Shown here: in pieces, positions 1 through 10,492 of the stretch
How the letters are laid out: each line of letters starts with the position of its first letter
Numbering within the stretch: position 1 is the stretch's first letter
Assembly (NCBI GenBank): GCA_048013815.1
Contig: CM106585.1
Span: 62,001-126,000 of the forward strand
Direction: 5' to 3'
DNA from: Setoptus koraiensis
Taxonomy: Eukaryota > Arthropoda
DNA: 64,000 nt
Position numbers and translations under genes: made by a program
The notes under the pieces: model-generated
Told to the model about the DNA's origin: nothing
The model's input: the letters and a program-made list of their open reading frames with translations, nothing else
Database searches by the model: none

Positions 1-352
1 TTATTTCTGGTGTGATACTACTAGTTATCATCTCCTTCTCAAATAGAGAGAAGTAATCAGGTGGACAGGACTTCTTTGACTTTTCGATACAAAAGTCTAA
101 TATCAATATGTGCTCCAAACGCTTGACGAATAACTCATTTTTTGAAAACTCAGACAAAATCTCGTGGCAGTCATTATCATGGGGTAAAGGCAATACATTG
201 CCGTCGCTTTGTAAGTCTCTGGCTGTTCCGAATACAGTATGATAGTTGACATTTGCACGTTCGAATAAATTCAATATACCAGTTACAAATTGGTCGCTCA
301 ATCCAACAACAAGTAGATAAGTAACCAAAATCATCTTTAAATAGGCAGACAT
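1..352 (-). CDS. Secreted protein, N-terminal part (runs off the left edge)
   Basis: An open frame on the minus strand runs from an ATG at 352 to the window edge without a stop, about 117 residues. The first ~19 residues are hydrophobic (MSAYLKMILVTYLLVVGLS) and read as a signal peptide. The rest is acidic and helical-looking, with three cysteines: one in NDC and two in FCIEKSKKSC. I recognise no family. The C-terminus lies outside the window. It is transcribed divergently from the cysteine protease at 673, with about 320 bp between the two starts that must hold both promoters. The small size, signal peptide and sparse cysteines resemble the secreted proteins at 26.5-28.1 kb in style, but I could not show homology. 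Confidence 0.5.
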   Translation of the reverse strand, partial: MSAYLKMILVTYLLVVGLSDQFVTGILNLFERANVNYHTVFGTARDLQSDGNVLPLPHDNDCHEILSEFSKNELFVKRLEHILILDFCIEKSKKSCPPDYFSLFEKEMITSSITPEI

Positions 353-672
353 TTGTGATACAGTTGTTTTGTTTATTTTAGGTTCAGTTATGGCGGCCTC
401 AATCGAGACGAGTATCACACTCCGAGCGACTGAAGATATGATGCTATCGCAACTAATTCTGGATTCTATTTTTAGCTGTTTTATTTCAAGCAAACCAGAC
501 AAGTTCACGTGTTTCGAACATTATGACATAGTGTTAGTTACACTCACTAAAAGTGCGACAAGCGAGTGACAAATCTCGACATTCACTGAAAGTAGCTTAA
601 GAAAGATCGATCATTAGATTGGTAACAATAGATTGAAATAATACTTTCTAATTACTAGTTTATCAGTGGAAG
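353..672. other. Divergent intergenic region
   Basis: This gap separates the minus-strand secreted protein from the plus-strand cysteine protease and presumably holds both promoters. A 66-codon open frame at 369-569 has no recognisable content and is probably chance. No clear TATA box was identified. Confidence 0.4.
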
Positions 673-2385
673 ATGGCTCGTCTGTTCATTGTACCCTTTG
701 TGGCATCAATATTGATATTGTTTCTAGTCAATTGCTCAATGGCAGATGAAGGTGATGATGCAAAGGATAAAAACGAAGCCGCAATTCCTTCTTCAAATAA
801 GTTACCAAAACTGTTTGATTGGGAACAATATAAGAAATTATTTCACAAGAAATACAGTGATTTCAAAGAAGAAATGATCAGAAAAAAGTTGCATCTAGTC
901 AATACTTTAAAAATTTTTGTGCATAATATACTGTATAGATGGTCTAAGATTAGTTACTTTTTAGCTATGACCCAATTTGCAGATTGGACAAATAATGAGA
1001 TAGACTCTATGTACAAATTTAAGGGAATAAAACCAAGCGACGAGACAGAATCGGAGTCAGAGTCAGATGAGGTAGAAAGTAAGTCTAAGCCAACAATCGA
1101 AACAAATGAGCCGATTGTATTGCCCAAATTGAACGAAGAGGAATTAAGTAGTGAAATACAAACAACTATTGCCAATAAAGAGCCAGGTTTTGAATTGTTG
1201 CAAGCTGAACTAGAACTGCGTGATCATGAATCAGGAGAACAATTTAAACATGATGGGAATTCACAAGAGATTGATGTTGATCTGTTGCGACTGCCATCCG
1301 AATTGCGTGAGATTGATTCAAAAGAAGAATTCAAATCGGATAATGGAGTTCCAATAGATTATAGAGAAGATGATGAAGTTGAACTACCAGCAACACCTAA
1401 ATTGGATGTCAACATAAAAGCATATAATAATCAAATTAGAACAGCAAACAAACCAAACAACCCTTTTCAATATCAATGGGCCCGCTTGTCCAATCTAATA
1501 TTCAATAAGGCCAATGATGACCATGAGGTCGTTGATGATCAAGATGATAAAATAGACATACTCCCTCCATCATTGTATAATTTCCTAAGCAGAGTGCCCA
1601 AGATGATCACAGATTATGTGTCGACGGATTATACAAAAGTTGACCGTTACACAGATTGGCGGACATCGGGATGTTTAAGTATGCCCAGAAGGCAATATCA
1701 ATGCGGTAGCTGTTACGCATTCGCTACTATTGCCTATCTAGAATGGGCTCACTGTAAAGACACAGGTGTATTGATGTCATTTAGCGAACAATTCATGGTT
1801 GATTGTGGTGTCCACAGCAAACTAAAGCAATGTGACGGTGGCTACCTAGAGGATCTAGGTGATTTTGTGTCGAATTATGGTGTGGAATTACGAGAGAACT
1901 ATCCCTATACGGCTGAGGCTGGCACATGTCCCTTTAAAAAGGGAGATAAATTGTTTGAGATAGGATATGCAAAGCCAACCATGAAAAAGTGGAATTTAGT
2001 TGACAGAAGCAAATGGCACACAGTATTGAACGATGTTGGACCAATGATAGCCGGTGTGTTAGTGCCATCAGATTTCCAGAATTATGGTGGTCAAATTCAC
2101 ACTGGCCACAATTGCGACCCTAACAGAGGTCATGCCATGCTTTTGGTGGGTCACGGTATAGAGGATGGGACGCCATATTGGATATTCAAGAATTCGCACG
2201 GCTTCCATTGGGGCGAATACGGTTATTTCAAATTGAGTAAACTTGCAAAGAATAATTGTTTTATTGGTGCCTTGTTATCGGAGGTGACATTCAGCGACCA
2301 TCCTGTTGTGAGACGAAAGAAGGCATTGAAAACTGCCGTCGATAGGTATAAGTTGTTCAAAGATAATATCAAGAGCAATCAATAA
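673..2385 (+). CDS. Papain-family (C1A) cysteine protease with an I29 propeptide and long acidic linker
   Basis: A single-exon gene of 570 residues, probably a secreted or lysosomal endopeptidase of cathepsin L type. A signal peptide (residues 1-24) is followed by an I29 inhibitor-like propeptide (about 48-110, ending FLAMTQFADW). Then comes an unusual ~200-residue acidic, Glu/Ser/Asp-rich linker, and the peptidase domain from about 325. Catalytic residues are visible: oxyanion Gln341, Cys347 in CGSCYAF, His487 in GHAMLLVGHG and Asn507 in KNSHGFHWGEYGYF. The usual Trp after the catalytic Cys is Tyr, and the NSWG motif reads NSHG. Both are non-standard but do not remove the catalytic triad. 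Family members usually have 320-370 residues; the excess is the linker. Mites carry expanded C1A families that include digestive enzymes and group 1 allergens. A poly(A) signal lies at 2416-2421. Confidence 0.9.
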   Translation: MARLFIVPFVASILILFLVNCSMADEGDDAKDKNEAAIPSSNKLPKLFDWEQYKKLFHKKYSDFKEEMIRKKLHLVNTLKIFVHNILYRWSKISYFLAMTQFADWTNNEIDSMYKFKGIKPSDETESESESDEVESKSKPTIETNEPIVLPKLNEEELSSEIQTTIANKEPGFELLQAELELRDHESGEQFKHDGNSQEIDVDLLRLPSELREIDSKEEFKSDNGVPIDYREDDEVELPATPKLDVNIKAYNNQIRTANKPNNPFQYQWARLSNLIFNKANDDHEVVDDQDDKIDILPPSLYNFLSRVPKMITDYVSTDYTKVDRYTDWRTSGCLSMPRRQYQCGSCYAFATIAYLEWAHCKDTGVLMSFSEQFMVDCGVHSKLKQCDGGYLEDLGDFVSNYGVELRENYPYTAEAGTCPFKKGDKLFEIGYAKPTMKKWNLVDRSKWHTVLNDVGPMIAGVLVPSDFQNYGGQIHTGHNCDPNRGHAMLLVGHGIEDGTPYWIFKNSHGFHWGEYGYFKLSKLAKNNCFIGALLSEVTFSDHPVVRRKKALKTAVDRYKLFKDNIKSNQ

Positions 2386-2415
2386 GGTTTCTCCCGAAGA
2401 ACTTTTGAAATGATC

Positions 2416-2421
2416 AATAAA
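2416..2421 (+). promoter_or_regulatory. Polyadenylation signal AATAAA of the cysteine protease
   Basis: A canonical AATAAA lies 31 bp after the stop codon of the protease gene, in the expected position for 3'-end formation. Confidence 0.6.
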
Positions 2422-3235
2422 AAATACATATTTGAATGATGATTGTCTCTCTGCGTGTTCCTTTCTGGCCTCGCTAACATTTGTGTGGCTGAATCATCGG
2501 GTCCTGTCAATGGGCAGGATCGTCATCTAAAGTTGGGCAACAATCACAAGTATTGACACAATTGCTGGCAATTTACAATTTGTGTCTATCTTCATCTGGC
2601 GTATATTGGTTTGTTTTGTGATCTAACAAAGCTTGTGACAACTTTTCAGGTGGAATTTTTCGGGAATTTCCGGAAAAAGTTTTCAGAGATTCGAAGATTC
2701 TTTTGTTTGTTTACAAATGTCACATACGCTCTGGCTGAAACAGTTAGTTTCGAGCAGTCCGACATTCCAACACTGGTGAGCGTGCTAATTGAGCGAGGCC
2801 GTTGTGAGACATCGCCTGATGCGTGATTGTTGTAGACAAACGAATATTGTTTATGGAAATATTAACCCTGTGAACTATAGACACTGTTACTTGTTGTTGT
2901 CGCTTGAGTTGTATATAGCGACTTCGCGCACACCTGACTCAAATGTGCCCCATGTAGATGTGTGTGTTTCCCCGAGTGACTTAGGCAACGATATACGACA
3001 GGGAAAGACAGGACTCAATTGGACTAACGCAAACACTGCGAATGTTTTGATAGGGGGCTAAAAAAGCGGCACAGTGTCCATGGAATAACCAATAGTGTGA
3101 CTGATAGTGAAAAGTAGTATTGTGTGCCTGTGTTGTACTGTGGCGCTAAACAAGCTCAAAATCTTGCTTACGCACGAATTGTGCGATTTAAGCAAGCACA
3201 TGTTTTTCTGGTGCACTTAGATTAGTTTACAAAAG

Positions 3236-3306
3236 CTCCGCAAGGGCGGCGCTGCACTCCATTCTTCGTTGGATGAATTCTGAGCAGCGCCTCTGTTGGA
3301 TATTTC
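3236..3306. repeat. Small inverted-repeat element, copy A
   Basis: Left arm 3236-3255 (CTCCGCAAGGGCGGCGCTGC) and right arm 3284-3306, whose reverse complement carries TCCAACAGAGGCGCTGC. The arms are imperfect inverted repeats around a loop of about 28 bp. The same arm sequences recur at 32531-32726 and 37930-38078, so this is a dispersed family and not a chance hairpin. No coding capacity. Confidence 0.5.
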
Positions 3307-3422
3307 TTAAAACATCGGTGCACATTGGAAGCAACGCGCAGTGTTTGTGCGAGAAAATGCACTGTGGAAGGCAGCGTAGCCTTTTTAGTTCAAAATGCCT
3401 CATTTGAACCTCACACCCAATA

Positions 3423-3617
3423 ATGTGACTGTGTGACTGTGTGACTGTGTAACTGTGTGTCTGTGTGCGTGTGTGTGTGAGTCGGAATAGAAGCTCGATG
3501 AGTGTGTGGCAAGAGGGCCGCAGAGCCAACTTGATTCTTCACTGAGCGAACTATGGAAACGCGTGCCTCAGTTCGTTCATTGGTGTTTGTGTGTGTGTGT
3601 GTGAGAGAGAGAGAGAG
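3423..3617. repeat. Microsatellite cluster: TGTGAC/GT and GT-GA tracts
   Basis: The tract at 3423-3479 is built of TGTGAC-like units that grade into GT dinucleotides. At 3586-3617 a (GT)n run passes into a (GA)n run. Open frames across it are repeat translations. Confidence 0.85.
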
Positions 3618-3991
3618 TGTTTTGTACATAGGGTGGTATATGTGTAGATGTGAGCTCGCAAAGTAAACGGACGATCGACAAAAAGAGAAAGTGGAACTGA
3701 CGCAATGTGCTCAATACAATATACACAATGGTGCGTTGTGAGAGTTGCTCAGCCATAGACTCGCAGGCTCAATGCTCGAGAGGGGGAGAGGGAGAGAGTG
3801 CTGCTAACGAACTTGGTTGCCATACTCGAGTCACTAGAGTCTAGTCACTGGAGTCTGGCATACGCAAGGGCGCTATTCTGGCGCATTTCCTACACAGTAT
3901 GTTGAACACACTGCGTTGGACAAACAAACTGCACATATAGCTTGCTTGTGGCGCACTGGTGCACGTTCCGCCATATAGAACTTTCACTTGC

Positions 3992-3993
3992 GT

Positions 3994-4028
<35 letters not shown>
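3992..4028. repeat. (GT)n microsatellite
   Basis: A nearly pure GT dinucleotide run with one interruption near its start. Confidence 0.9.
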
Positions 4029-4029
<1 letters not shown>

Positions 4030-4055
4030 AATACTTCTAGTGATAATGTCGAACA

Positions 4056-4551
4056 GTCTGTGTTACACAGACACACACACACTGGCGCAATAAACTGGCT
4101 TGCGTGCGCAACCAGAGGCTCAACTGTCGATATGCGTGCGTCTTTCGCCCTGTGTCACACACACTCTCTCATGCTCTTGTGTAATATGGGCTCCATTTGT
4201 CTGCGACTGTGCCTCTTCCCTTTTCTACATGTTGTGTAGCCTCGGCTCTAGCTGCTGGCTCACAGAATCGCATACTGCACACACACACACAGTGCAGTGA
4301 AAAGTCTGTGTTACACAGACACACACACACTGGCGCAATAAACTGGCTTGCGGGCGCAACCAGAGGCTCAACTGTCGATATGCGTGCGTCTTTCGCCCTG
4401 TGTCACACACACACTCTCATGCTCTTGTGTAATATGGGCTCCATTTGTCTGCGACTGTGCCTCTTCCCTTTTCTACATGTTGTGTAGCCTCGGCTCTAGC
4501 TGCTGGCTCACAGAATCGCATACTGCACACACACACACAGTGCAGTGAAAA
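4056..4551. repeat. Tandem duplication of a 248-bp unit
   Basis: Two head-to-tail copies, 4056-4303 and 4304-4551, start with GTCTGTGTTACACAGAC and end with a CA run followed by GTGCAGTGAAAA. By eye they differ at only about two positions (near the GCTTGCGTGCGC/GCTTGCGGGCGC stretch and in a CA/CT run). That points to a recent duplication or recent homogenisation. No gene is affected. Confidence 0.9.
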
Positions 4552-5148
4552 GTCGCTATATCCTTGTGCCACACAAACACACACACACACACACCCACCA
4601 CTATCATAGTGGCACTATGGCCTCAGTGTGCCTGTGCCTGTGTGTGTGTGTGTGTGCTTCTGTGTAATTCGATTTTCGAATATTACAGCATCGAATGTCG
4701 GGGAGGGGGGTACACCCGTGTCAGTAGATATTTGGACGGTGGGAAAAAACTGATGCTTACCCCCTGTGCGCAGAGTGTAAATCAAATTTGCCGCTCAGTT
4801 CTGCGCAGAGGGGATAGGCATAACACACGCTTGCACATAACACCAGACACAATCAGCACACAAGGAACATCAACAGCGTTATTATTACAACACTTATAAG
4901 ACCACTTACATTATATTTGGTCAGTGGTTTGGCCGCGCAACCATCGAGACTAACAATAATCATTTGATTATAGCTAATAAACAACAACAACATTTATTAA
5001 TCGCAGTTGCATTGCACTATTATTGCAATCAATGTGCAACTAGAAACCGCGTTAATGCATCAATTTCGAAGACGATGAAATTTGAATTGTTAGCGGCAAC
5101 CAAACTCGGACATTGAGGATATTTATTTATCACGAGCTGACATCATAA

Positions 5149-5187
5149 ACACACACACACACTCACACTCACTCACACACACACACG
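5149..5187. repeat. (CA)n microsatellite
   Basis: CA dinucleotide run with CTCA interruptions. Confidence 0.85.
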
Positions 5188-6262
5188 CAGTTAATAGCGC
5201 CGACGCTTTCGTATCAAATGACACTGCGTCGACGTCGCACTAATGTAATCACAAATTCGTCCACATTTTGTTCATCAGACTACTTTCATTGGCTACTCCG
5301 GAATTAACACTATTACTACTTTGCATTATTCATATATCATTATCAATGACCCACGTTTACAATAACAACTCCACATCAAGAGAAACACAGTAGGTAACAG
5401 TTATTACGCAATACCATCACTTGACACAGTGACCGCATCGCGATTGTGTCATCAAAACGGAACGGCAATAGTATCATTGAATTGCTATAGCACGCTAGAG
5501 CAATATTTATGCAATTAAAGATTGAAAATTTATTATTACACTAATATTATACTAATTGGAGAAGACAAACAAAAACAACAAGACAACAGACTACTCTCGT
5601 GTGTGCGTATGTCACTAGATCATTACATGTCTTTGCAATGGCCATCAGCAACTACCACTACTTATTATTACTATTATTATTACTGCCAGACTAATCTGAG
5701 CAAGCAACTTGATCCTCTTCAACTTACAAACAATTCCTGTTGAGCCAAATAGGAATAAATCATCGTCGTATATACTTATACTTGACACACTGCTAGTCAC
5801 AAACTCCATGACTACTCTCAATACTATTATTATTATTATATCGAAGAACCTACACACATCAACAGATTGATCATTAATATATCTAAAGACTTATTAATAT
5901 ATCATCTATTATAATAGTAGTAGTAAAGTAATAATTTTCTTATAGAGTATTATTATTATTATCTATACAGCATCAATACAACCATAATAATCATCATAGA
6001 AGATCAGCATTAAATTACTCTATAAGCGCAACACTTAACCATTATCAGCCAATCATGATAGGATCCAAGTGTCAACATTGAAAAAAAAAAAAAGAAAAAA
6101 GCTCATCCACATCAATATATCATTATTATTTATTACAACAATTCTATACTAAACTATTCTATTCTCAAAACCACCTATTTATTCAACAAAAACAAATAAT
6201 CATTTAATTGATGATTGAACTATTTTAAATCAAACGCACAAAAGTATTATCTCGATTGTGCA

Positions 6263-8285
6263 ATGAAATCTAAAGCATCATCTACTGCTTCTACGACCGC
6301 TTCAACCACAACAGGGCCCAAGTCGGTTACTGCCACCACGATCTCAAAATCAAACTCTACTACTAATGTCACGCCAACAAGTACAAATGTAGTTAGTTCG
6401 GGTTCTGTAACTACCAGGGCGAGCGCCTCTATGAGTAGCGCACAAGCCATAGCAGGCAATGGAACGCAACAAACTGCCACGGTCGGATCCCTGAATGGTC
6501 AACAAACCGCTACTCAACAGCAAAAGCAACAAGCCCAGCAAGAGCAGCAGCAACAACAACAACAGCAACAACAACAACAGCATATCCCAATGATAACTGG
6601 TACGATACTTAGCAATAGTAACAACATTCAATCTCTTGATACCTCAACATTTGGAACAGAGGTTGACGATTTATCAGACGATACAGATAGTGATGACGGG
6701 GATGATTCAGGATTATTAAACTCCTCTAATAGTACTCATGATATCGAAATACAAGCACAATTAGCTGCAGCGGGTCCGGCAGGGGTAGCTGCGGCTGCAG
6801 CAATAGCCTCAGCTAAAAAACGCAAACGACCCCACACCTTTGAGACGAATCCTTCCGTTAGAAAAAGGCAGCAAACACGTCTTATAAGAAAGTTGAGAGC
6901 TACCATAGATGAATATACAACGCGAGTTGGTCAGCAAGCTGTTGTATTGATCACAATGCCAGGCAAAGCTTTTCATAATTTTAAAGTATTTGGCGCACAG
7001 CCTCTAGAAAATGTTATTAGGACATGCAAACATGAAATAATGGCCGAATTGGAGCATGCATTATCTCAACAAGCGCCACAACAAATGAAAGACGATAGCA
7101 GTCGTCATGAATTGCCCCCATTGGTGATTGATGGTATACCCACACCTGTAGAGAAGATGACCCAAGCACAACTAAGGGCATTTATACCTTTAATGTTGAA
7201 ATATTCAACTGGTAGAGGTAAACCAGGCTGGGGTAAAGATTCAACGCGACCTCCCTGGTGGCCAGAATCACTTCCATGGGCCAATGTTAGAAGCGATGCT
7301 AGGAACGAAGATGAAAAACAAAAGATATCATGGACGACTACCCTTAGACAAATAGTAATCAATTGCTATAGATTTCATGGTAGAGACGATCTATTACCTA
7401 CTTTTTCTGATTCAGATGAGGCCACCAAAGAGCAACAGAGAAGACATATTGGAATGACTTACAAGGCCTCACTTCCAAAGCAATCTCAACATCTGTCTGG
7501 AATTGGTGACAATAGGAACTCGTTATCAAATAAAGTAAGTATTATCTATATTCTGGGACGCATCAAAAAGAAAACAAAACATTACCCTAGTTTGAAGACC
7601 AAGATCAATTCTTCTCTTTCATTACTGACTAATTTTCTCTCTGTCACCATTATATCAGGCCACCATATTCTCAGCATCTTCATATGCATCTAATTTTGTA
7701 CAGACTATAAATAACAATGATGGAACAGTTTCATTGATCCAAGTAGACCCCACCAATGCCCAAATACTTACTCTTCCTGATGGAACTCAAGTTAGAGCTG
7801 TCAGATTGCAAACTATTGGTGCCGACTCTTTAGGTGGCCATTCTTTGACAGAGCTCACTCAAGGACAGACTATAGAACTACAAGCAGCTAGCACTAGCCT
7901 CACAGGCGAAATGTCGGGTCAACAAGTTACAGTTAGCGAGGCTAGTCTAGGTTCTGATGGACAAATTATTATCACAGGAGATGACGGCACACAAAATACT
8001 TATCCAATGTCTAGTCTTGTCTCAATACCGGCCTCGATGTATCAGCAATTAGCAAATTCAAACCAGCACCTAAGCATAGTTACAGCGGATGGACATAGCG
8101 TAGCAATCCAGGATGTTCTCCATACAGCTGTATCAGAGACGTTAAATACCGATCAGAACGCAAACAACAATAATAGAGGCTTCAATCAACAGCAAGGCAC
8201 GTCTCAGGTTTCAAACAAACGAGAACATACTCTAGACAATAATAATACAACTGTAATATTCAATGGAAACAGCACAGCCACATGA
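6263..8285 (+). CDS. ewg: NRF1 / erect wing transcription factor
   Basis: Two exons, 6263-7534 and 7659-8285, joined in phase 0 across a 124-bp GT-AG intron; about 632 residues. The ATG at 6263 is the first in frame, and the frame stays open upstream without a better start. The N-terminus is Ser/Thr-rich, with a polyglutamine run (~84-106) and an acidic patch. A basic KKRKRPH (residue ~185) then opens the NRF1 DNA-binding/dimerisation domain (to about 390). Family-typical stretches include RKLRATIDEYTTRVGQQAVV and STGRGKPGWGKDSTRPPWWP. Exon 2 carries the Gln/Thr-rich activation region, with DGTVSLIQVD and VSIPASMYQ as in vertebrate NRF1. NRF1/Ewg activates nuclear genes for mitochondrial function, and neuromuscular genes in flies. 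Sizes are 503 aa in human and about 730 in Drosophila. Confidence 0.93.
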
Positions 8286-9160
8286 ATAATTGAAAAAATG
8301 AAATAATATTGCAGGATACATATTCATAGACCCGCTTGGATTAAAGGAGGGGTCATTCTACTTCCAAAGCACCAACGGTAACCTCTTGATTGTTGTAAAT
8401 GAAGAATTGATCAATTGAAAAATGTTAAGCTTTAACTTAGTAGGTGCTGATCAAATATCAAGATGAATCTAGTCGCATGTTGATCACACACATACAACCA
8501 ACTAATACAATCATATTTTCAATTCAATGTATCCACTGAATAATCATATCTATTTCATCTGCTAAAAAGACTTCAAAGCTATTATAGAAACAAGTTGAAT
8601 CATTCTAGTCAATAATACAAACCCATTGTAGATATTGAGCCATCTACTCGGGCCGTATTTCATGATAAGTTATACATATCGTATAACTAAAGAAGCCAAA
8701 GTCTGATTGACCAAATTATATTTGCGCGAAAAAAAAAAGAATTCACAAACTAGAAGCCAACAATTATCTGAACCTGGGTCACACACAGTAGATCATCGAA
8801 AATAATATTGGTTGACCCGAATAAATCTATATGTACATGTATAAATAAATATAAATTATATAATATCGTCCCGATGACTGATTATAGTACACAGGCCTGC
8901 TCATTAAGTCTCTCGGTGCTGAATTGACTCGAATCAACATCCAAGACGCCTAAAACAGTGTGAGATAGTTAATTTTGATTGTCGATAGCATAAAAGGGTT
9001 CAAAACATTGCGAATTAAGTAAGAGAGAATACTTTGTTATAATGAATTCTATTTTACAAATGTTGAGCTATGTCATATGTACAGGTTGATATCTTACATA
9101 AGGTATAAGTGGCAAGATTATAATATATCTTTTCTTTTCGGATTGATGCTGGGATATATA
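8286..9160. other. Intergenic region and probable 3'UTRs
   Basis: This lies between the convergent NRF1/Ewg gene and glucose-6-phosphatase. It is AT-rich and non-coding, with AATAAA-like signals near 8820 and 8845 that may end the transcription-factor mRNA. Confidence 0.4.
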
Positions 9161-10492
9161 TTAATGTACATTTATCTTTTGCTGTGATTTCGACTTCCCT
9201 AGAACGCTAGTAACTAGTTTATCGGCATAGTATGGTATCGGGCCCACAAAGGCGTAGGAAAATACTACATAAGTGATGAATGAGATCACATAGAATGAAC
9301 CCATACTCTCTTTTGATACAGGTATCGCCATAAGTAGCCTACCAAAAAGAATTGATAAACAGGATGCTACGATCTTACCAATTAAACTAATTAATTGTGA
9401 TAGTTGTTTTTGCTGTTGTTGTTTAACGACAAACAGTGAGAAGAGACCTAAGCCAGCGCCTAAATAGAATCCTGTATATCTCATCATGGAGAAAAATGGT
9501 GTAGTGTCCATATGAATATATTCTTGTTTGACACACCATCTTATAGCTTTGTCTACCGACCATAACGGATTGAATCCCACCCATAATAGGAAGCCATACG
9601 TGCTCATGGCCGTGGCTAGCATACCAATAGTTCCTAATTGAAAATGTCTAACTCTTATAAAACTCAGATCTGATTCTGTGATGAATTTTGCAATAGCGCC
9701 TCCCATCAGCGCGCCCAGAATACATTGATGGGGAAAATGACAAGCCAGAAATACTCTTGATATACTAACCAAGGCTAGTATTATTAAATAAGTTGTCCAT
9801 CCTAGTTTACTAATCAAATTAGAACTCTTTCCACCTACTGAACCGGCCTGTTGCTGCGGCCCTTGTTGACTAGCTGCAGTTTGAAATAGTTCGCCACTCA
9901 ATAATGATTCAATCAATATATACCAAACACTTGCGGTGACCATAGCATGTCCACTTGGACTGCCAGCTCCCAATTCACAAGTTACTGGAAATTGTTGAAT
10001 TTCGTGATAATGTTCATTGAATTCGCTCTCCGTTTGATTTCCGGCTAGATTACTTGTGGGCATATACTGATACAGTATAGATGATTTAGATTGCATCATA
10101 TGCAATCTTTCATGGACATACCAGTAGGGACGTTCGCCAGCTAGGAACCATTTCAATATTTGATTGCTCCATTCGGCAATAGTCAGCGAAAGTATAAGTT
10201 TCTTACCAACATTTCTGTTAAATGCAAAAATGACTGGCACATAAATCAAAAAGACGTGTCGTGGGTCGAAGAACATCGAGATCCATACCATAAAGTTTTT
10301 TTGTTCACTGAAACTGTTTAAACAAGACAAAATCAAAATTACATCAGATTAAATAACCTAGACCCATGTAAAAGATGACAATATCAACTCATGATTGTTT
10401 TGCTATAATAATTACCTTTGTTGAAGTAAAGCTATTGCTGGCAGAGATTGATCATGGACAATGTCCATGGCATTACCCAGAGCGTTTGTCAT
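9161..10492 (-). CDS. G6P: Glucose-6-phosphatase, catalytic subunit
   Basis: Two exons, 10492-10416 and 10313-9161, separated by a 102-bp intron and joined through a split Ser codon; 409 residues (human G6PC1 has 357). It is an ER multi-pass membrane enzyme that hydrolyses glucose-6-phosphate to glucose and phosphate. The phosphatase signature is complete: Lys80 and Arg87 in LKWFLAGERPYW, His148 in GSPSGHAM, and Arg212 and His218 in SRVFLACHFPHQ. Also conserved are FPVTCELGAGSPSGH and, further on, RWCVKQEYIHMDTTPF. A Gln-rich insertion between the PSGH and SR...H motifs (about residues 174-188) explains some of the extra length. The C-terminus lacks the KKxx retrieval signal of the vertebrate enzyme. 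The gene converges on the NRF1/Ewg gene. Confidence 0.93.

Larger units (their letters stand above)
2386..6262. other. Long gene-free stretch upstream of the NRF1/Ewg gene
   Basis: About 3.9 kb without a credible coding gene. It contains (GT)n/(CA)n microsatellites, a 248-bp tandem duplication, an inverted-repeat element at 3236-3306 and, from about 5200, an AT-rich tract with ATT/TTA triplets that may be 5' leader or promoter of the transcription-factor gene. Several open frames of 60-110 codons are translations of CA/GT repeats (Thr-His or Val-Cys runs) and are not supported as genes. Confidence 0.5.

Noticed and set aside
369-569. 66-codon plus-strand frame
   Set aside because: It begins at a non-ATG codon, has no recognisable content and lies in a divergent promoter region.
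3227-4899. Eight open frames rich in Thr-His or Val-Cys
   Set aside because: They translate CA/GT microsatellites and the 248-bp duplication.
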